A DNA stretch of 64,000 bases from contig NZ_PJIQ01000011.1 of NCBI RefSeq assembly GCF_002929745.1, forward strand, positions 1-64,000, written 5' to 3'. Below, piece after piece: positions 16,574 to 25,056 of this stretch; within the stretch, counting starts at the first letter, position 1; the number at the start of each line of letters is the position of its first letter. Origin of the DNA: Arthrobacter sp. B1805. Lineage in GTDB: Bacteria; Actinomycetota; Actinomycetes; Actinomycetales; Micrococcaceae. The notes beneath the pieces are model-generated. The model searched no databases, was not told the DNA's origin, and saw nothing but the letters and a program-made list of their open reading frames with translations. A program made the translations under genes and the position numbers.

Positions 16574-16723
16574 TTTCTTGCTCCTTCTCCGATGGTTGAT
16601 CCTGCCGTTCAGAACGGAAGCTGGCCGGCGGAACCCGCGCGGCCCTCCTCCTTCACGCTAACTTCTGGTATCCGATGAGTCCAACCCTGCGGAAGCACCC
16701 GGGTCAGGTTCACAGAAGCCTTG

Positions 16724-16750
16724 AATTTATACCCCTCTAGGGTATAAATT
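16724..16750. promoter_or_regulatory. CsoR-like copper operator
   Basis: AATTTATACCC (16724-16734) and GGGTATAAATT (16740-16750) form a perfect 11-bp inverted repeat with spacer CTCTA. The TACCC..GGGTA core matches the style of CsoR-family operators. It sits between the divergent copper-storage gene and the copZ-like pseudogene and could control both. No csoR gene is in the window. The match to CsoR sites is from memory of the motif, not a search. Confidence 0.6.
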
Positions 16751-16825
16751 TCCGCACGCTCCCCTCAGGAGAACCGAAGCGCTGAGGCAGCGAGCGGTGA
16801 AGCAGGTTTTAAGGATGACTTCGCC

Positions 16826-17040
16826 GTGACGGGCTTGACGTGCGGGTCCTGCGCGTCCCGTGTCTCTGCCGCTGTTGGTGCCCTTCTGCCGCTGTTGGTG
16901 CCCTGGAGGGCGTCGAGGGAGTTCAGGTTGGTCTCGTCGCTGGCGGAACCTCCACTCTGAGCATCAACAGCAGCACGCCCTTGAGGGAAACCGATGTCGA
17001 GGCCGCCGTGGAGCAGGCCGGCTACCGGGTCCGTTCCTAG
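16826..17040 (+). pseudogene. copZ: copZ-like HMA copper chaperone, broken by a 20-bp duplication
   Basis: From a GTG at 16826 the frame reads VTGLTCGSCASRVSAAVGAL, with the MTCxxC-type copper site as LTCGSC. It then loses phase because TCTGCCGCTGTTGGTGCCCT is repeated in tandem (16865-16884 and 16885-16904). Removing one copy restores GALEGVEGVQVGLVAGG... through AVEQAGYRVRS to the stop at 17040, an otherwise complete HMA domain. The start is also uncertain: AGGA lies 12 bases upstream and no ATG is in frame. It faces away from the CsoR-like operator. The 156 bases after it are empty. Confidence 0.75.
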
Positions 17041-17196
17041 TTACGGCCCCGTAAGTGGTGGCTAACCCCGGTAGTCGGCGCACCTCCGACTGCTTGTAGG
17101 TGGCCGTTGGATCAGGATGCCGTAGCGGGGGCCCGGTGCGTGGCATAGCAATGCCGGACACCGGTCCCCTGTGTGGTGGATCAGGTATCGCAGGAC

Positions 17197-18174
17197 TCAG
17201 CCCGCGAGTCCCTTCTCGGTGAGCCAGTCGGCTGCCGCGTCCGCCGGGTTCCGCTTCTCGTCTCCGCTGACCTCGCGGTTCAGCGACAGGAGGTCCTCGG
17301 TGGTCAGCTGGGCGGACACCTCGTTGAGGACGTTCTGCGCTTCCTCGCTGACGGTCTCCGTGTTGATGAGCGGCAGGACCTGCTGGGCGATGAAGTTGTT
17401 TTCCGGGTCCTCCAGGACAACGAGGTCGTTGTCCTGGATCGATGGCGTCGTCGTGTAGATGTCGGCGGCCTGCACGTCGTCGTTCAGCAGTGCCTGCAGG
17501 GTGACCTGCCCACCGCCGTCGTTGATGGCCTCGAAGCCGCCGGGCTCGCAGTTGTACTTCTCCTTGAGGCCGGGCAGGCCGTAGGCACGCTCCTGGAACG
17601 TGCTCGGGGCGCCGATGGTGATCTCTCCGCAGACCTCCGTGAGGTCCGCGATGGACTCCAGGCTGTACTTCTCCGCGGTCGCGGCCGTGACGACGAGTGC
17701 GTCCTTGTTCTCCGCGTCCGCGGGCTCGAGGACGCCGAGTTCCACGTCGGGTGACTTCGCGGCGAGGGCATCGGGCAGCGCCGCCACGATGTCCTCGGCG
17801 GATTCGGCGGTGGCGTCGGGATCAGCGAAGAGCAGCAGGTTGCCGCTGTAGTCCGGGATGATGTCGATCGAGCCGTCCTCGAGGGCGGTGTAGTAGATCT
17901 CGCGCGAGCCGATGTTGGGTTTGGTCGTGGCCTCGACGCCGGCCGCGGTGAGGGCCCCGGCGTAGATCTCGGCGATGATCTGGCTTTCGGGGAAATCAGC
18001 TGACCCGACGACGACGGAGCCGCCGGTGGTCGAGGACGCGGACGCGGTGTCCTCCGGTCCGCCCTGGGGGTCGCTGTTGGCCCCGCAGGCGGCCAGCGCC
18101 AGCGTGGCCGTGAGGCCGCCGGCCAGTCCCATCAAAGCGCGCCGTCCGGCGTGTTGTGCTGACAGGTTCTTCAT
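17197..18174 (-). CDS. ProX/OpuAC-type glycine betaine-choline binding lipoprotein
   Basis: A 325-residue substrate-binding protein. The N-terminus is a lipoprotein signal (GLTATLALAACGANS; lipobox Cys about residue 30). The mature part opens VVVGSADFPESQIIAEIYAGAL and has NIGSREIYYTALEDGSIDIIPDYSG, typical of the quaternary-amine (OpuAC/OsmF) binding family used for osmoprotectants. No permease or ATPase gene is adjacent; the next gene belongs to the nuo operon. It is therefore an orphan binding protein that would need a transporter encoded elsewhere. GGAGG lies upstream of the ATG. Confidence 0.85.
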   Translation of the reverse strand: MKNLSAQHAGRRALMGLAGGLTATLALAACGANSDPQGGPEDTASASSTTGGSVVVGSADFPESQIIAEIYAGALTAAGVEATTKPNIGSREIYYTALEDGSIDIIPDYSGNLLLFADPDATAESAEDIVAALPDALAAKSPDVELGVLEPADAENKDALVVTAATAEKYSLESIADLTEVCGEITIGAPSTFQERAYGLPGLKEKYNCEPGGFEAINDGGGQVTLQALLNDDVQAADIYTTTPSIQDNDLVVLEDPENNFIAQQVLPLINTETVSEEAQNVLNEVSAQLTTEDLLSLNREVSGDEKRNPADAAADWLTEKGLAG

Positions 18175-18390
18175 GGTGTTCCTCCTTGTGTACTGGCGAC
18201 GGCCTTCTGCCGGCCAGATCCTTGGGTCTTTCCCGGACCGGGGCTACCCAAACCTGTCACAGTCACCCGGTGAGGGGGGCGGATTTCGTAGGCCTTGGTA
18301 TGTGGCGGTTGGGAGCTTGCTCGGAATGCAGCCAAAGGACTCTCTCTTGGCGTCCGTTCCCGTCGGCGCACCGGGGAGATCAGCGGGGTA

Positions 18391-19821
18391 TCAGTGGGCG
18401 AGGGAACCCTCCAGCCATGGCCAGAAAAGACCGGCGAACAGCCCGAGGGTAAGGGCAACTGCGCCGGCAACCACGGCTGTGGAAGCTGCCCACCCTCGGG
18501 TGGAAGAGGCCTCATCGGAAGCTACGCGGGGTCTGGGGGCGGCGGGATCGCGCGCAAAGGCCGGGGCAATCCAGCGGAGATAGTAGAAGAGGCTGGCCAC
18601 GGTGTTCAGGGCGGCCAGGACGACAAGCCAGGTCAGCCCTCCGTCCCATCCTGCTGTGAATGTGGTTAGTTTCCCCACGAATACGGCTGTAGGAGGGGTT
18701 CCGACCAGGCTCAGGAGACTGATCAGTAGCGCGCCGGCAAGCCAGGGCGCTGTGCGGATCAGGCCCCGGTAGTCTTCCACCTCGTGTCGCCCGGTGGCTG
18801 CGACAACGGCGAAAGCTCCCACATTTGATGCCGCGTAGGCGGCCAGGTAAAACAACAACGAGGGTAGTGCCAGGGCGCTCTGGCCGGCGACGGCAACCGG
18901 TATCAGAAGGTAGCCGGCCTGACTGACGGTCGACCAGCCAAGGAGCCGGCGTACGTCCGTCTGGAAGTAGGCCGCGAAGTTCCCGATAGTCATGCTCGCC
19001 GCAGACAGCAGTCCGATCAACAACGGCCAGTTCACGGTGTCCGGCATGGAACTCAGAAGCCGGTATGCTGCGATGAATGCTCCTACCTTGGGGACCGTGG
19101 TGAGGAACGTAGCGGCAGTGATTCCTGCTCCCTGGGCGGCGTCCGGTATCCAGAAGTGACCCGGCACAGCTCCGGCTTTGAAGGCCAATCCGGCCAGGAC
19201 TCCGACCAGGCCGACGGCGATAGCCGCAGCAGGCGCCCCGGTGAGTTCGGTGCTCAACTCCTCGTAGGTGCTCCCGCCCGCCAACGCGTAGAGGACAGCG
19301 ACTCCCAGCATCAGGGCGATACCGAAGAAAGCGCCGAGCAGGTAGGTTTTCAGGGCTGCTTCCGCCGCGTGCGGTGAGCGCCCCATTCCAATCAGGGCGT
19401 AGAGCGGAATGCTGGCCAGCAGGTACCCCACGGCGAGGACCAGCACGTCACTCGTTCCGGACATGACCATCGCCCCCAGCGCTGAGAGCAGCATCAGGGA
19501 GTAGGTTTCGCTCTCCCGCGATGTCCCCGTAAGTTCCCTACCGCCCAAGGAGATCACCAGAAGTGTCGCTACACAGATGATCGCCCGGGCAACACCGGTT
19601 GCCGTATCCACTGCGAACGTCCCGGTGAACACCGTTTCGGGTTCACCCAGTGTTCCCGCTACGGCGAACCCTGCCCCCACGGCCACCGCCAGGGCTGCAA
19701 TCAGCCTGCTGATCCACTGCTTGTTCCGGGGTGAGAAGGAGCCAGCCAACAGGGCAGTGACAGCACCGGTGAGGACGACGATTTCCGGCGCGAGGACGGA
19801 AAAGTCCATGCCCATACTCAT
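18391..19821 (-). CDS. nuoN: NADH-quinone oxidoreductase subunit N
   Basis: A proton-translocating antiporter-like subunit of the complex I membrane arm, about 476 residues and 14 predicted helices. The core has LPSLLFYLAAYAASNVGAF and KVGAFIAAYRLL stretches typical of NuoN, with the buried Lys and Glu expected for proton transfer. The start is unclear: ATG 19821 (used), GTG 19830 and TTG 19845 are in frame, the last overlapping the nuoM stop. It is the last gene of the nuoA-nuoN operon. Confidence 0.9.
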   Translation of the reverse strand: MSMGMDFSVLAPEIVVLTGAVTALLAGSFSPRNKQWISRLIAALAVAVGAGFAVAGTLGEPETVFTGTFAVDTATGVARAIICVATLLVISLGGRELTGTSRESETYSLMLLSALGAMVMSGTSDVLVLAVGYLLASIPLYALIGMGRSPHAAEAALKTYLLGAFFGIALMLGVAVLYALAGGSTYEELSTELTGAPAAAIAVGLVGVLAGLAFKAGAVPGHFWIPDAAQGAGITAATFLTTVPKVGAFIAAYRLLSSMPDTVNWPLLIGLLSAASMTIGNFAAYFQTDVRRLLGWSTVSQAGYLLIPVAVAGQSALALPSLLFYLAAYAASNVGAFAVVAATGRHEVEDYRGLIRTAPWLAGALLISLLSLVGTPPTAVFVGKLTTFTAGWDGGLTWLVVLAALNTVASLFYYLRWIAPAFARDPAAPRPRVASDEASSTRGWAASTAVVAGAVALTLGLFAGLFWPWLEGSLAH

Positions 19822-19834
19822 GCCGTCCACGGGG

Positions 19835-21331
19835 TTATCGTCCAACCAGGACGACGACGGCAGCGGAGGCAGGTTCGATCAGGTCAAGGAGTACCCGTGG
19901 AACGACGCCGATCAGTAGCGACAAGCACAACAGCGTACCGATGGGCAGCAACTCGGTTGTGCGCAGGTCGGAGACCTGAGCGGATCGTCCCTGCACTGCT
20001 CCGGTAAGGAGGCGTTGAACAGCCAGAAGGAACAACGCAGCGGTGATCAGGATCCCGGGGAGGGCCACGGCTACCCACGGAACAGTGCCGATTGATCCCG
20101 CGAAGATCTGGAACTCGGCGATGAAACCGCTGAAACCGGGCAGCCCGAGCGACGCGAAGGCGCCAACGGCAAACAGGAGCGCGAACTTCGGTGCCGGACG
20201 GGCCAGCCCCCCGTAGGAGTCCATGTCGTAGGTTCCGGCCCGGTCCTTGAGCACACCCGCGAGAAGGAACAGTGCCGCGGTGATCAGGCCGTGACTGACC
20301 ATTTGCGTCAGTGCCCCGGTCACGGCGATTTCCCGCGCTGCCGCGTCATTACCTCCTGCCGCCCCTGCTGCACCGACAGCAAGCACGACGTAGCCCATAT
20401 GGTTGACCGAGGTGTAGGCGATCATCCTTTTCAGGTCGCTCTGCGCCAGCGCCACCAGCGCCCCGTACAGCACCGAGATGATGCCGATGATGATGATTAC
20501 CCACGCCCAGTCTCGCCACGCGGTCGGAAGCATGGGCATCGCGATGCGTACGAACCCATAGGTGCCCATTTTCAGGAGGATCCCGGCAAGGACCGCCGAC
20601 CCGATCGCCGGTGCGTCCGTATGTGCAGGAGGCAGCCACGTGTGAAAGGGAAAGGTGGGGGTCTTGATGGCCAGCCCCAGAAGGACTGCGCCGAGGACCA
20701 CTCCGCCTGCTACGGGGTTGCCATTCAATGGAGCCAACCGGGCGAGTTCGACCATGTCGAAGGTCCGCGGCTCGGAGTAGAGGTACAGCCCGATGAAACC
20801 CAGCAGCAGGGCCAATGATCCCAGGAACGTGTACAGGAAGAATTTCAACGCGGACCGGGCCGCGTTGCCGTGACCCCACCCGGCGATGACGAAGTACATT
20901 CCCACAATCGACAGGTCGAAAAACAGGAAGAACAGAATAAGGTCCTGTGCCGCGAATACACCCAGGCATGAGGTCTGCAGGAACAGGAACAGGGCCGCCT
21001 GCGCGCGGGGACGGTTCTGTTCCCTCAGCGCGTAAATAGAACAGGCTAGGAACACAACCACCGTCAATGCCAGCAACGGCAAGGACAAACCATCGACGCC
21101 GATGTGATAGCTGCTACCCACCGACGGAATCCATGTGACCTGCTCCTCGAACGCCAGCCCCCCATTCGGAGGCTGCTCGTATGCCGCCCACATCCCAGCT
21201 ACAGAAGCGGTATCAGCGGCGGCGACCACCACCCAGGCCCACCGGGCTGCCCTGTCCGGGATCCCCGGAAACACCGCCAGCACGAGGGCGGCGGCTAGGG
21301 GTAGGAAAATGACGAGACTGAGCACGGTCAC
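19835..21331 (-). CDS. nuoM: NADH-quinone oxidoreductase subunit M
   Basis: A 498-residue antiporter-like membrane subunit. It has the family core PTFPFHTWLPPAHTDAPAIGSAVLAGILLKMGTYG (about residues 225-260) and LKRMIAYTSVNHMGYVVL. The Lys in LLKMG and the Glu in the fifth helix area are the usual proton-path residues. GTG at 21331 overlaps the nuoL stop in GTGA, so translation is coupled. The protein looks intact and of normal length. Confidence 0.93.
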   Translation of the reverse strand: MTVLSLVIFLPLAAALVLAVFPGIPDRAARWAWVVVAAADTASVAGMWAAYEQPPNGGLAFEEQVTWIPSVGSSYHIGVDGLSLPLLALTVVVFLACSIYALREQNRPRAQAALFLFLQTSCLGVFAAQDLILFFLFFDLSIVGMYFVIAGWGHGNAARSALKFFLYTFLGSLALLLGFIGLYLYSEPRTFDMVELARLAPLNGNPVAGGVVLGAVLLGLAIKTPTFPFHTWLPPAHTDAPAIGSAVLAGILLKMGTYGFVRIAMPMLPTAWRDWAWVIIIIGIISVLYGALVALAQSDLKRMIAYTSVNHMGYVVLAVGAAGAAGGNDAAAREIAVTGALTQMVSHGLITAALFLLAGVLKDRAGTYDMDSYGGLARPAPKFALLFAVGAFASLGLPGFSGFIAEFQIFAGSIGTVPWVAVALPGILITAALFLLAVQRLLTGAVQGRSAQVSDLRTTELLPIGTLLCLSLLIGVVPRVLLDLIEPASAAVVVLVGR

Positions 21332-23259
21332 CTCACAAGAAGTAGGACGACGAGTGCCGCTGCGAGAACTACAGCGGCCTGGGCATAGTAGTGGTGAACC
21401 TGGCCTGTTTGCGGGCGACGGGCCAGCGTACCGAATCTGCGCGCGCCCCGACCGGTGGCCTCCACCGCCGCATCAACGCCCCTGGCATCCGCCCGTGCTG
21501 CCGCAGCGGCCAGGGACAGTCCACCACCGGATACGGCGCCGATGGTGCCATCAATGTGTTCGTCATCGAAACGGGCAGCACTACCGGCGGCACCGGCGAC
21601 ATAGGCCACGCCGGACCACACACCACGATCCACCACGTGGTCATCGAAACGAGCCAGGGCACGGGCGAGGGCCAGCACAGGACGAACGGTGAGCGCGTGT
21701 GTTGCCCGCTCGAGGCCCAGCCACCCTGCCGCCCACGAGGGCTCCTTCACACCGAAACGGGCCACCAGGACGAGAACAACAAGGGCCAGGACCGCCGAAA
21801 GCGCCAGTTCCCACCACCTGGCGGTAGGCGAGTCCTGGTCGCCGAGTGCTACGCGCAGGACCTCGCCGACCGGGGGTAGAGCGAGCACGCCGAGCGTCGC
21901 GGCGCCCGCGGCGAGGATGACCAGCGGAACCCGTTCCCACACCCCGATGTGCCGGGTGCCGTGTTCCTCGGTGTCATAACCGGAAGCGGTGTCAGTAACA
22001 GGTCGGCGCCACACGATGATCAGGGCCTTACCTGCATAGGCTGCCGACAGCAAGGATGCGGCCAGACCTACTATGTAGAGGGCAGGGGATTCCTCCAGGG
22101 CTGCTGCAAGAACTTCGTCCTTGGTCCCCCACAGCGAGAGCGGAGCGATCCCGGCAAGGCTTAGCGCCCCGACAGTGAAACCCACCCCGACCAGCGGCCA
22201 CTGTCGTCCCGCCCCCCGCAGGGCCGCGAGTTTCTTAGTCCCCAACGCGGACAGCCAAGCTCCGGCGACAAGGAACAGCAGGGCTTTCGTCGCCGCGTGC
22301 GACACCAGGTGGGCGGTCCCCCCCGCTGTCGCGCCGAGCCCGGCGCCGAGCACCACAAAGCCGAGCTGCGCAGCCGTCGACGCGGCCAACAACTGCTTGA
22401 GATCCTTCTGCGCCACAGCGACCGCACCCAATGCCAGGGCCGTCAGGACCCCGACCCAGGCGGCCGCACTCGCGGCCCATCCGGTGACTTCCAACAGTGG
22501 TGCCAAGCGCAGCAGCAAGTACCCACCCATCGCCACCATCGCCGCCGAGTGCAGTAGCGCACTGACCGGACTCGGCCCTTCCATGGCGCGGGAAAGCCAA
22601 AAGCTGAACGGCAATTGCGCGGCCTTACCCAATGCCGCCACAAGAATCCCGGCTGCGATGATGTGCCGCCACCCCTCCGGGGCGCCGGCCAGGTCCGTCA
22701 ATGCCAGGCCACCGCCTGCGGCCAGGGCCGCACCGGCAGCGGCATACAAACCCAGGTCAGCGCCACGAGTCGTCAGGAAAGCAGTCAGGCCGGCCGAAAC
22801 CCGGTCACGGTCCTGCCACCGAAACCCGATCAACGCGTAGGACATAGCACCCATCAGTTCCCAGGAGAACAACAGGGCCGGCAGTGTCGTCGCCGTGACG
22901 GTCACGATCACGGACGCAACGAAGATGAGCATCAAACCGTGGAACCTCGCCGGCGGCGCCACCTCGGGTGCGATGTCCTTAGCTGACGCGAAAACCAACA
23001 CCAGCAAGGCAACCACGGCCACCGAGGGAAGAATGACCGCCGAAAGGGAATCCACGGCCAGCCCAAAACCCGCACTCTGGATAAAGGGCACTGCCACCGA
23101 GGGGCGAACCACAGCAACGACAGCAGCCAGCACGGTGACAACCACAGAGACACCCAGCGACACGGGAACCGCAGCCCTGGACAGGTGGTTCCCGCCCAGG
23201 CACAGCACTGTTCCGGCCACCGCAGGCAGGCCGATCACGACCCAGAGCAGCACATTCAT
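21328..23259 (-). CDS. nuoL: NADH-quinone oxidoreductase subunit L
   Basis: A 643-residue antiporter-like subunit with about 16 helices. The core contains LPFSFWLSRAMEGPSPVSALLHSAAMVAMGGYLLLR (NuoL motif with HSA.MV.AG) and the C-terminal lateral helix region. ATG 23259 overlaps the nuoK stop in ATGA. The frame is open about 120 codons further up, but that part is a shadow of nuoK. Compared with standard NuoL, some conserved positions are shortened around QLPFSFWLS, which fits the divergent NuoL/Mrp-like group. Confidence 0.9.
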   Translation of the reverse strand: MNVLLWVVIGLPAVAGTVLCLGGNHLSRAAVPVSLGVSVVVTVLAAVVAVVRPSVAVPFIQSAGFGLAVDSLSAVILPSVAVVALLVLVFASAKDIAPEVAPPARFHGLMLIFVASVIVTVTATTLPALLFSWELMGAMSYALIGFRWQDRDRVSAGLTAFLTTRGADLGLYAAAGAALAAGGGLALTDLAGAPEGWRHIIAAGILVAALGKAAQLPFSFWLSRAMEGPSPVSALLHSAAMVAMGGYLLLRLAPLLEVTGWAASAAAWVGVLTALALGAVAVAQKDLKQLLAASTAAQLGFVVLGAGLGATAGGTAHLVSHAATKALLFLVAGAWLSALGTKKLAALRGAGRQWPLVGVGFTVGALSLAGIAPLSLWGTKDEVLAAALEESPALYIVGLAASLLSAAYAGKALIIVWRRPVTDTASGYDTEEHGTRHIGVWERVPLVILAAGAATLGVLALPPVGEVLRVALGDQDSPTARWWELALSAVLALVVLVLVARFGVKEPSWAAGWLGLERATHALTVRPVLALARALARFDDHVVDRGVWSGVAYVAGAAGSAARFDDEHIDGTIGAVSGGGLSLAAAAARADARGVDAAVEATGRGARRFGTLARRPQTGQVHHYYAQAAVVLAAALVVLLLVR

Positions 23260-23558
23260 CCGGACAGGTCCGTTGCCGTGTCGGTCATATCCGATTCCCG
23301 TGAACGGTGAAGCAAGGTAGCAACAGCGAAACCCATCGCCATCTCCACGGTCATCGCGGCAATAACCACCAGTAACAGCACCTGCCCATCTGGGGCAGGA
23401 GCGAGGAACCACCACAAACCCGCGACCGCGAGGATCACCCCGTTGAGCATCAGTTCCAGGCCCATCATCACCATGACAACGACTTGTTGGGATAGCGCAC
23501 CGTACAACCCCACACAGAACAGGGCCGCGGACGCCACCAACACCGCATCCAACGTCAT
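23256..23558 (-). CDS. nuoK: NADH-quinone oxidoreductase subunit K
   Basis: A 100-residue protein with three membrane helices. The second helix reads VVMVMMGLELMLNGVILAVAGLW, carrying the conserved buried Glu of NuoK (GLELMLN). The third has a second Glu (AAMTVEMAMGFAVA). Both are needed for proton transfer in known complex I. Its start overlaps the nuoJ stop, and its stop overlaps the nuoL start (ATGA each). Confidence 0.93.
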   Translation of the reverse strand: MTLDAVLVASAALFCVGLYGALSQQVVVMVMMGLELMLNGVILAVAGLWWFLAPAPDGQVLLLVVIAAMTVEMAMGFAVATLLHRSRESDMTDTATDLSG

Positions 23559-24124
23559 GACCGGCCATCCTTCTGCTCAGGCCCGCGCGGTGGCGAGATG
23601 CGCAGGTCATCACCAAAACGGTCGTAACGCCCCCTCGGACTGGCCAGCACCAATGCGGCGACGAGCGTGGCGAACAGCACCGGGCTCACCGTAAGCATCA
23701 CCAGCATCTTCGAACCCATGATGGCCTCCCCTAAGGACTGGGTCAGATCCGCGGCCGGTCCCCCCCGCCGTGCTGGCCACGGCACCAACAAGGCACCACC
23801 AGCCAGGACAACGAACCCCCCACCCGCCAGAATCATCGAGCTGCGCTTGCTATGAACCATGCTCATCGGCATCAAGGCCGGGTTCATCCCCATGAACATG
23901 ATCATGAAAACTGCCATGATGGCCATCTCCATCACCATCATCAAAATCGTGATCACGCCGATGTACTCGAGGTTGAACAACAGCAGCATCACCCCGACCG
24001 AGACGAACGACAGGGCCAAGGCGTACGTAGCCCGCGCCATGGAATCCACCCGGAACACTGCAATACCCGCAGCGACCGCGACAACCGCAAGGAACCAGAA
24101 GAACCCTCCGAGAACGACACTCAC
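23555..24124 (-). CDS. nuoJ: NADH-quinone oxidoreductase subunit J
   Basis: A 189-residue protein with five membrane helices. LEYIGVITILMMVMEMAIMAVFMIMFMG matches the NuoJ third helix, including the pi-bulge region. The start is a GTG at 24124 that overlaps the nuoH stop in GTGA; the longer reading frame upstream has no support. The tail SPPRGPEQKDGRS is polar and cytoplasmic. Confidence 0.9.
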   Translation of the reverse strand: MSVVLGGFFWFLAVVAVAAGIAVFRVDSMARATYALALSFVSVGVMLLLFNLEYIGVITILMMVMEMAIMAVFMIMFMGMNPALMPMSMVHSKRSSMILAGGGFVVLAGGALLVPWPARRGGPAADLTQSLGEAIMGSKMLVMLTVSPVLFATLVAALVLASPRGRYDRFGDDLRISPPRGPEQKDGRS

Positions 24125-25056
24125 CGCCCCACCACCACCAGACTGACGAAAAGAACCTGAAGGAGCACCGCGGGCAGGACGACCACCCAAGCCGCTTCCA
24201 CCAACCGGTCAGGCCGTAGGACAGCAAACATCCGTCGTACCCCGACGAACACAAACAGCACCGCCAACGTCTTCACCAACGTCCAAACCCACGGCGGAGC
24301 AAATGGCCCAGACCCACCACCCAGGAACAACGCCACAGCAAACCCGGCGCCGGCACTTAGCAGCGCATACCGCCCCGCTAACAACAGCAACCGGTCAACC
24401 CCGGACAGCTCCACCAGCACTCCTCCGCCGATGTCCCGACCCAACGCCGGACTGAAGGGGCCCCACACCGAAAAGGCAATCACCCCCGCACAGAAAACCA
24501 GGAACGCCACCGGCATCCACACCACAAACCACAGCCCCTCCTGGGCCGTCACTACGTCTCCTACGCGCAAGCTACCCGCAGCAACCACAGGCGCTGTTAG
24601 GGCAAACATCAACGGCAACTCATACAACAGGGCCTGCCCGAGGAACCGGTACCCGCCCACAAGGGAAAATGCACTGTTGGCTCCCCAACCCGCCATCCAC
24701 ACCAGTGCCCACACCATCACGTCCATGGCGTTGAACCACACAACGCCCACCGAAAGGTCAGCTACCACCCATGACCCAAGCGGAACCACCACAGCCTTCA
24801 ACAAAGCCACGACGAGCAGGCCAGACACACCAACACGCCACAACAACGAATCCGCGGCCACAACAGACCGACGCCTCTGACGCAACAACCGAGCCACTTC
24901 CCACACAGGGCTAGCCACGCCAGAACGAACAGACCGACGCCCCATCCGAGCAACGAACACCCCATCAAGCGCCGCCGCAAAAAAAGCCACACACCCAAGG
25001 AGCACAGCTGCCACAACGGGTCCCAGCAGGCCTACCTGCACAACACCATCAGGCAT
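24121..25056 (-). CDS. nuoH: NADH-quinone oxidoreductase subunit H
   Basis: A 311-residue membrane protein that in complex I forms the quinone tunnel with NuoB and NuoD. About eight helices are visible, with FLGQALLYELPLMFALTAPV and the cytoplasmic loop ending ELSGVDRLLLLAGRYA corresponding to the conserved E..Y region. Key acidic loops are shorter or altered (LVELSGVDRLLLLAGRYA in place of the usual AEGE..LVSGF.VEY), which fits the loss of a normal peripheral arm. The start 25056 has GGGAGGAG upstream and overlaps the previous gene by 8 bases. Confidence 0.85.
   Translation of the reverse strand: MPDGVVQVGLLGPVVAAVLLGCVAFFAAALDGVFVARMGRRSVRSGVASPVWEVARLLRQRRRSVVAADSLLWRVGVSGLLVVALLKAVVVPLGSWVVADLSVGVVWFNAMDVMVWALVWMAGWGANSAFSLVGGYRFLGQALLYELPLMFALTAPVVAAGSLRVGDVVTAQEGLWFVVWMPVAFLVFCAGVIAFSVWGPFSPALGRDIGGGVLVELSGVDRLLLLAGRYALLSAGAGFAVALFLGGGSGPFAPPWVWTLVKTLAVLFVFVGVRRMFAVLRPDRLVEAAWVVVLPAVLLQVLFVSLVVVGR

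Noticed and set aside
16600-16722. On the minus strand GAACCTGACCCGGGT followed by CCGCAGGG resembles the 3' half of a TPP riboswitch, upstream of the copper-storage gene
   Set aside because: The 5' half with CUGAGA and the matching stems is not found; the downstream gene is unrelated to thiamine. Chance similarity is likely.
23256-23616. Long N-terminal extension of nuoL
   Set aside because: This part is in the shadow frame of nuoK; the ATGA overlap at 23256-23259 gives the natural start.
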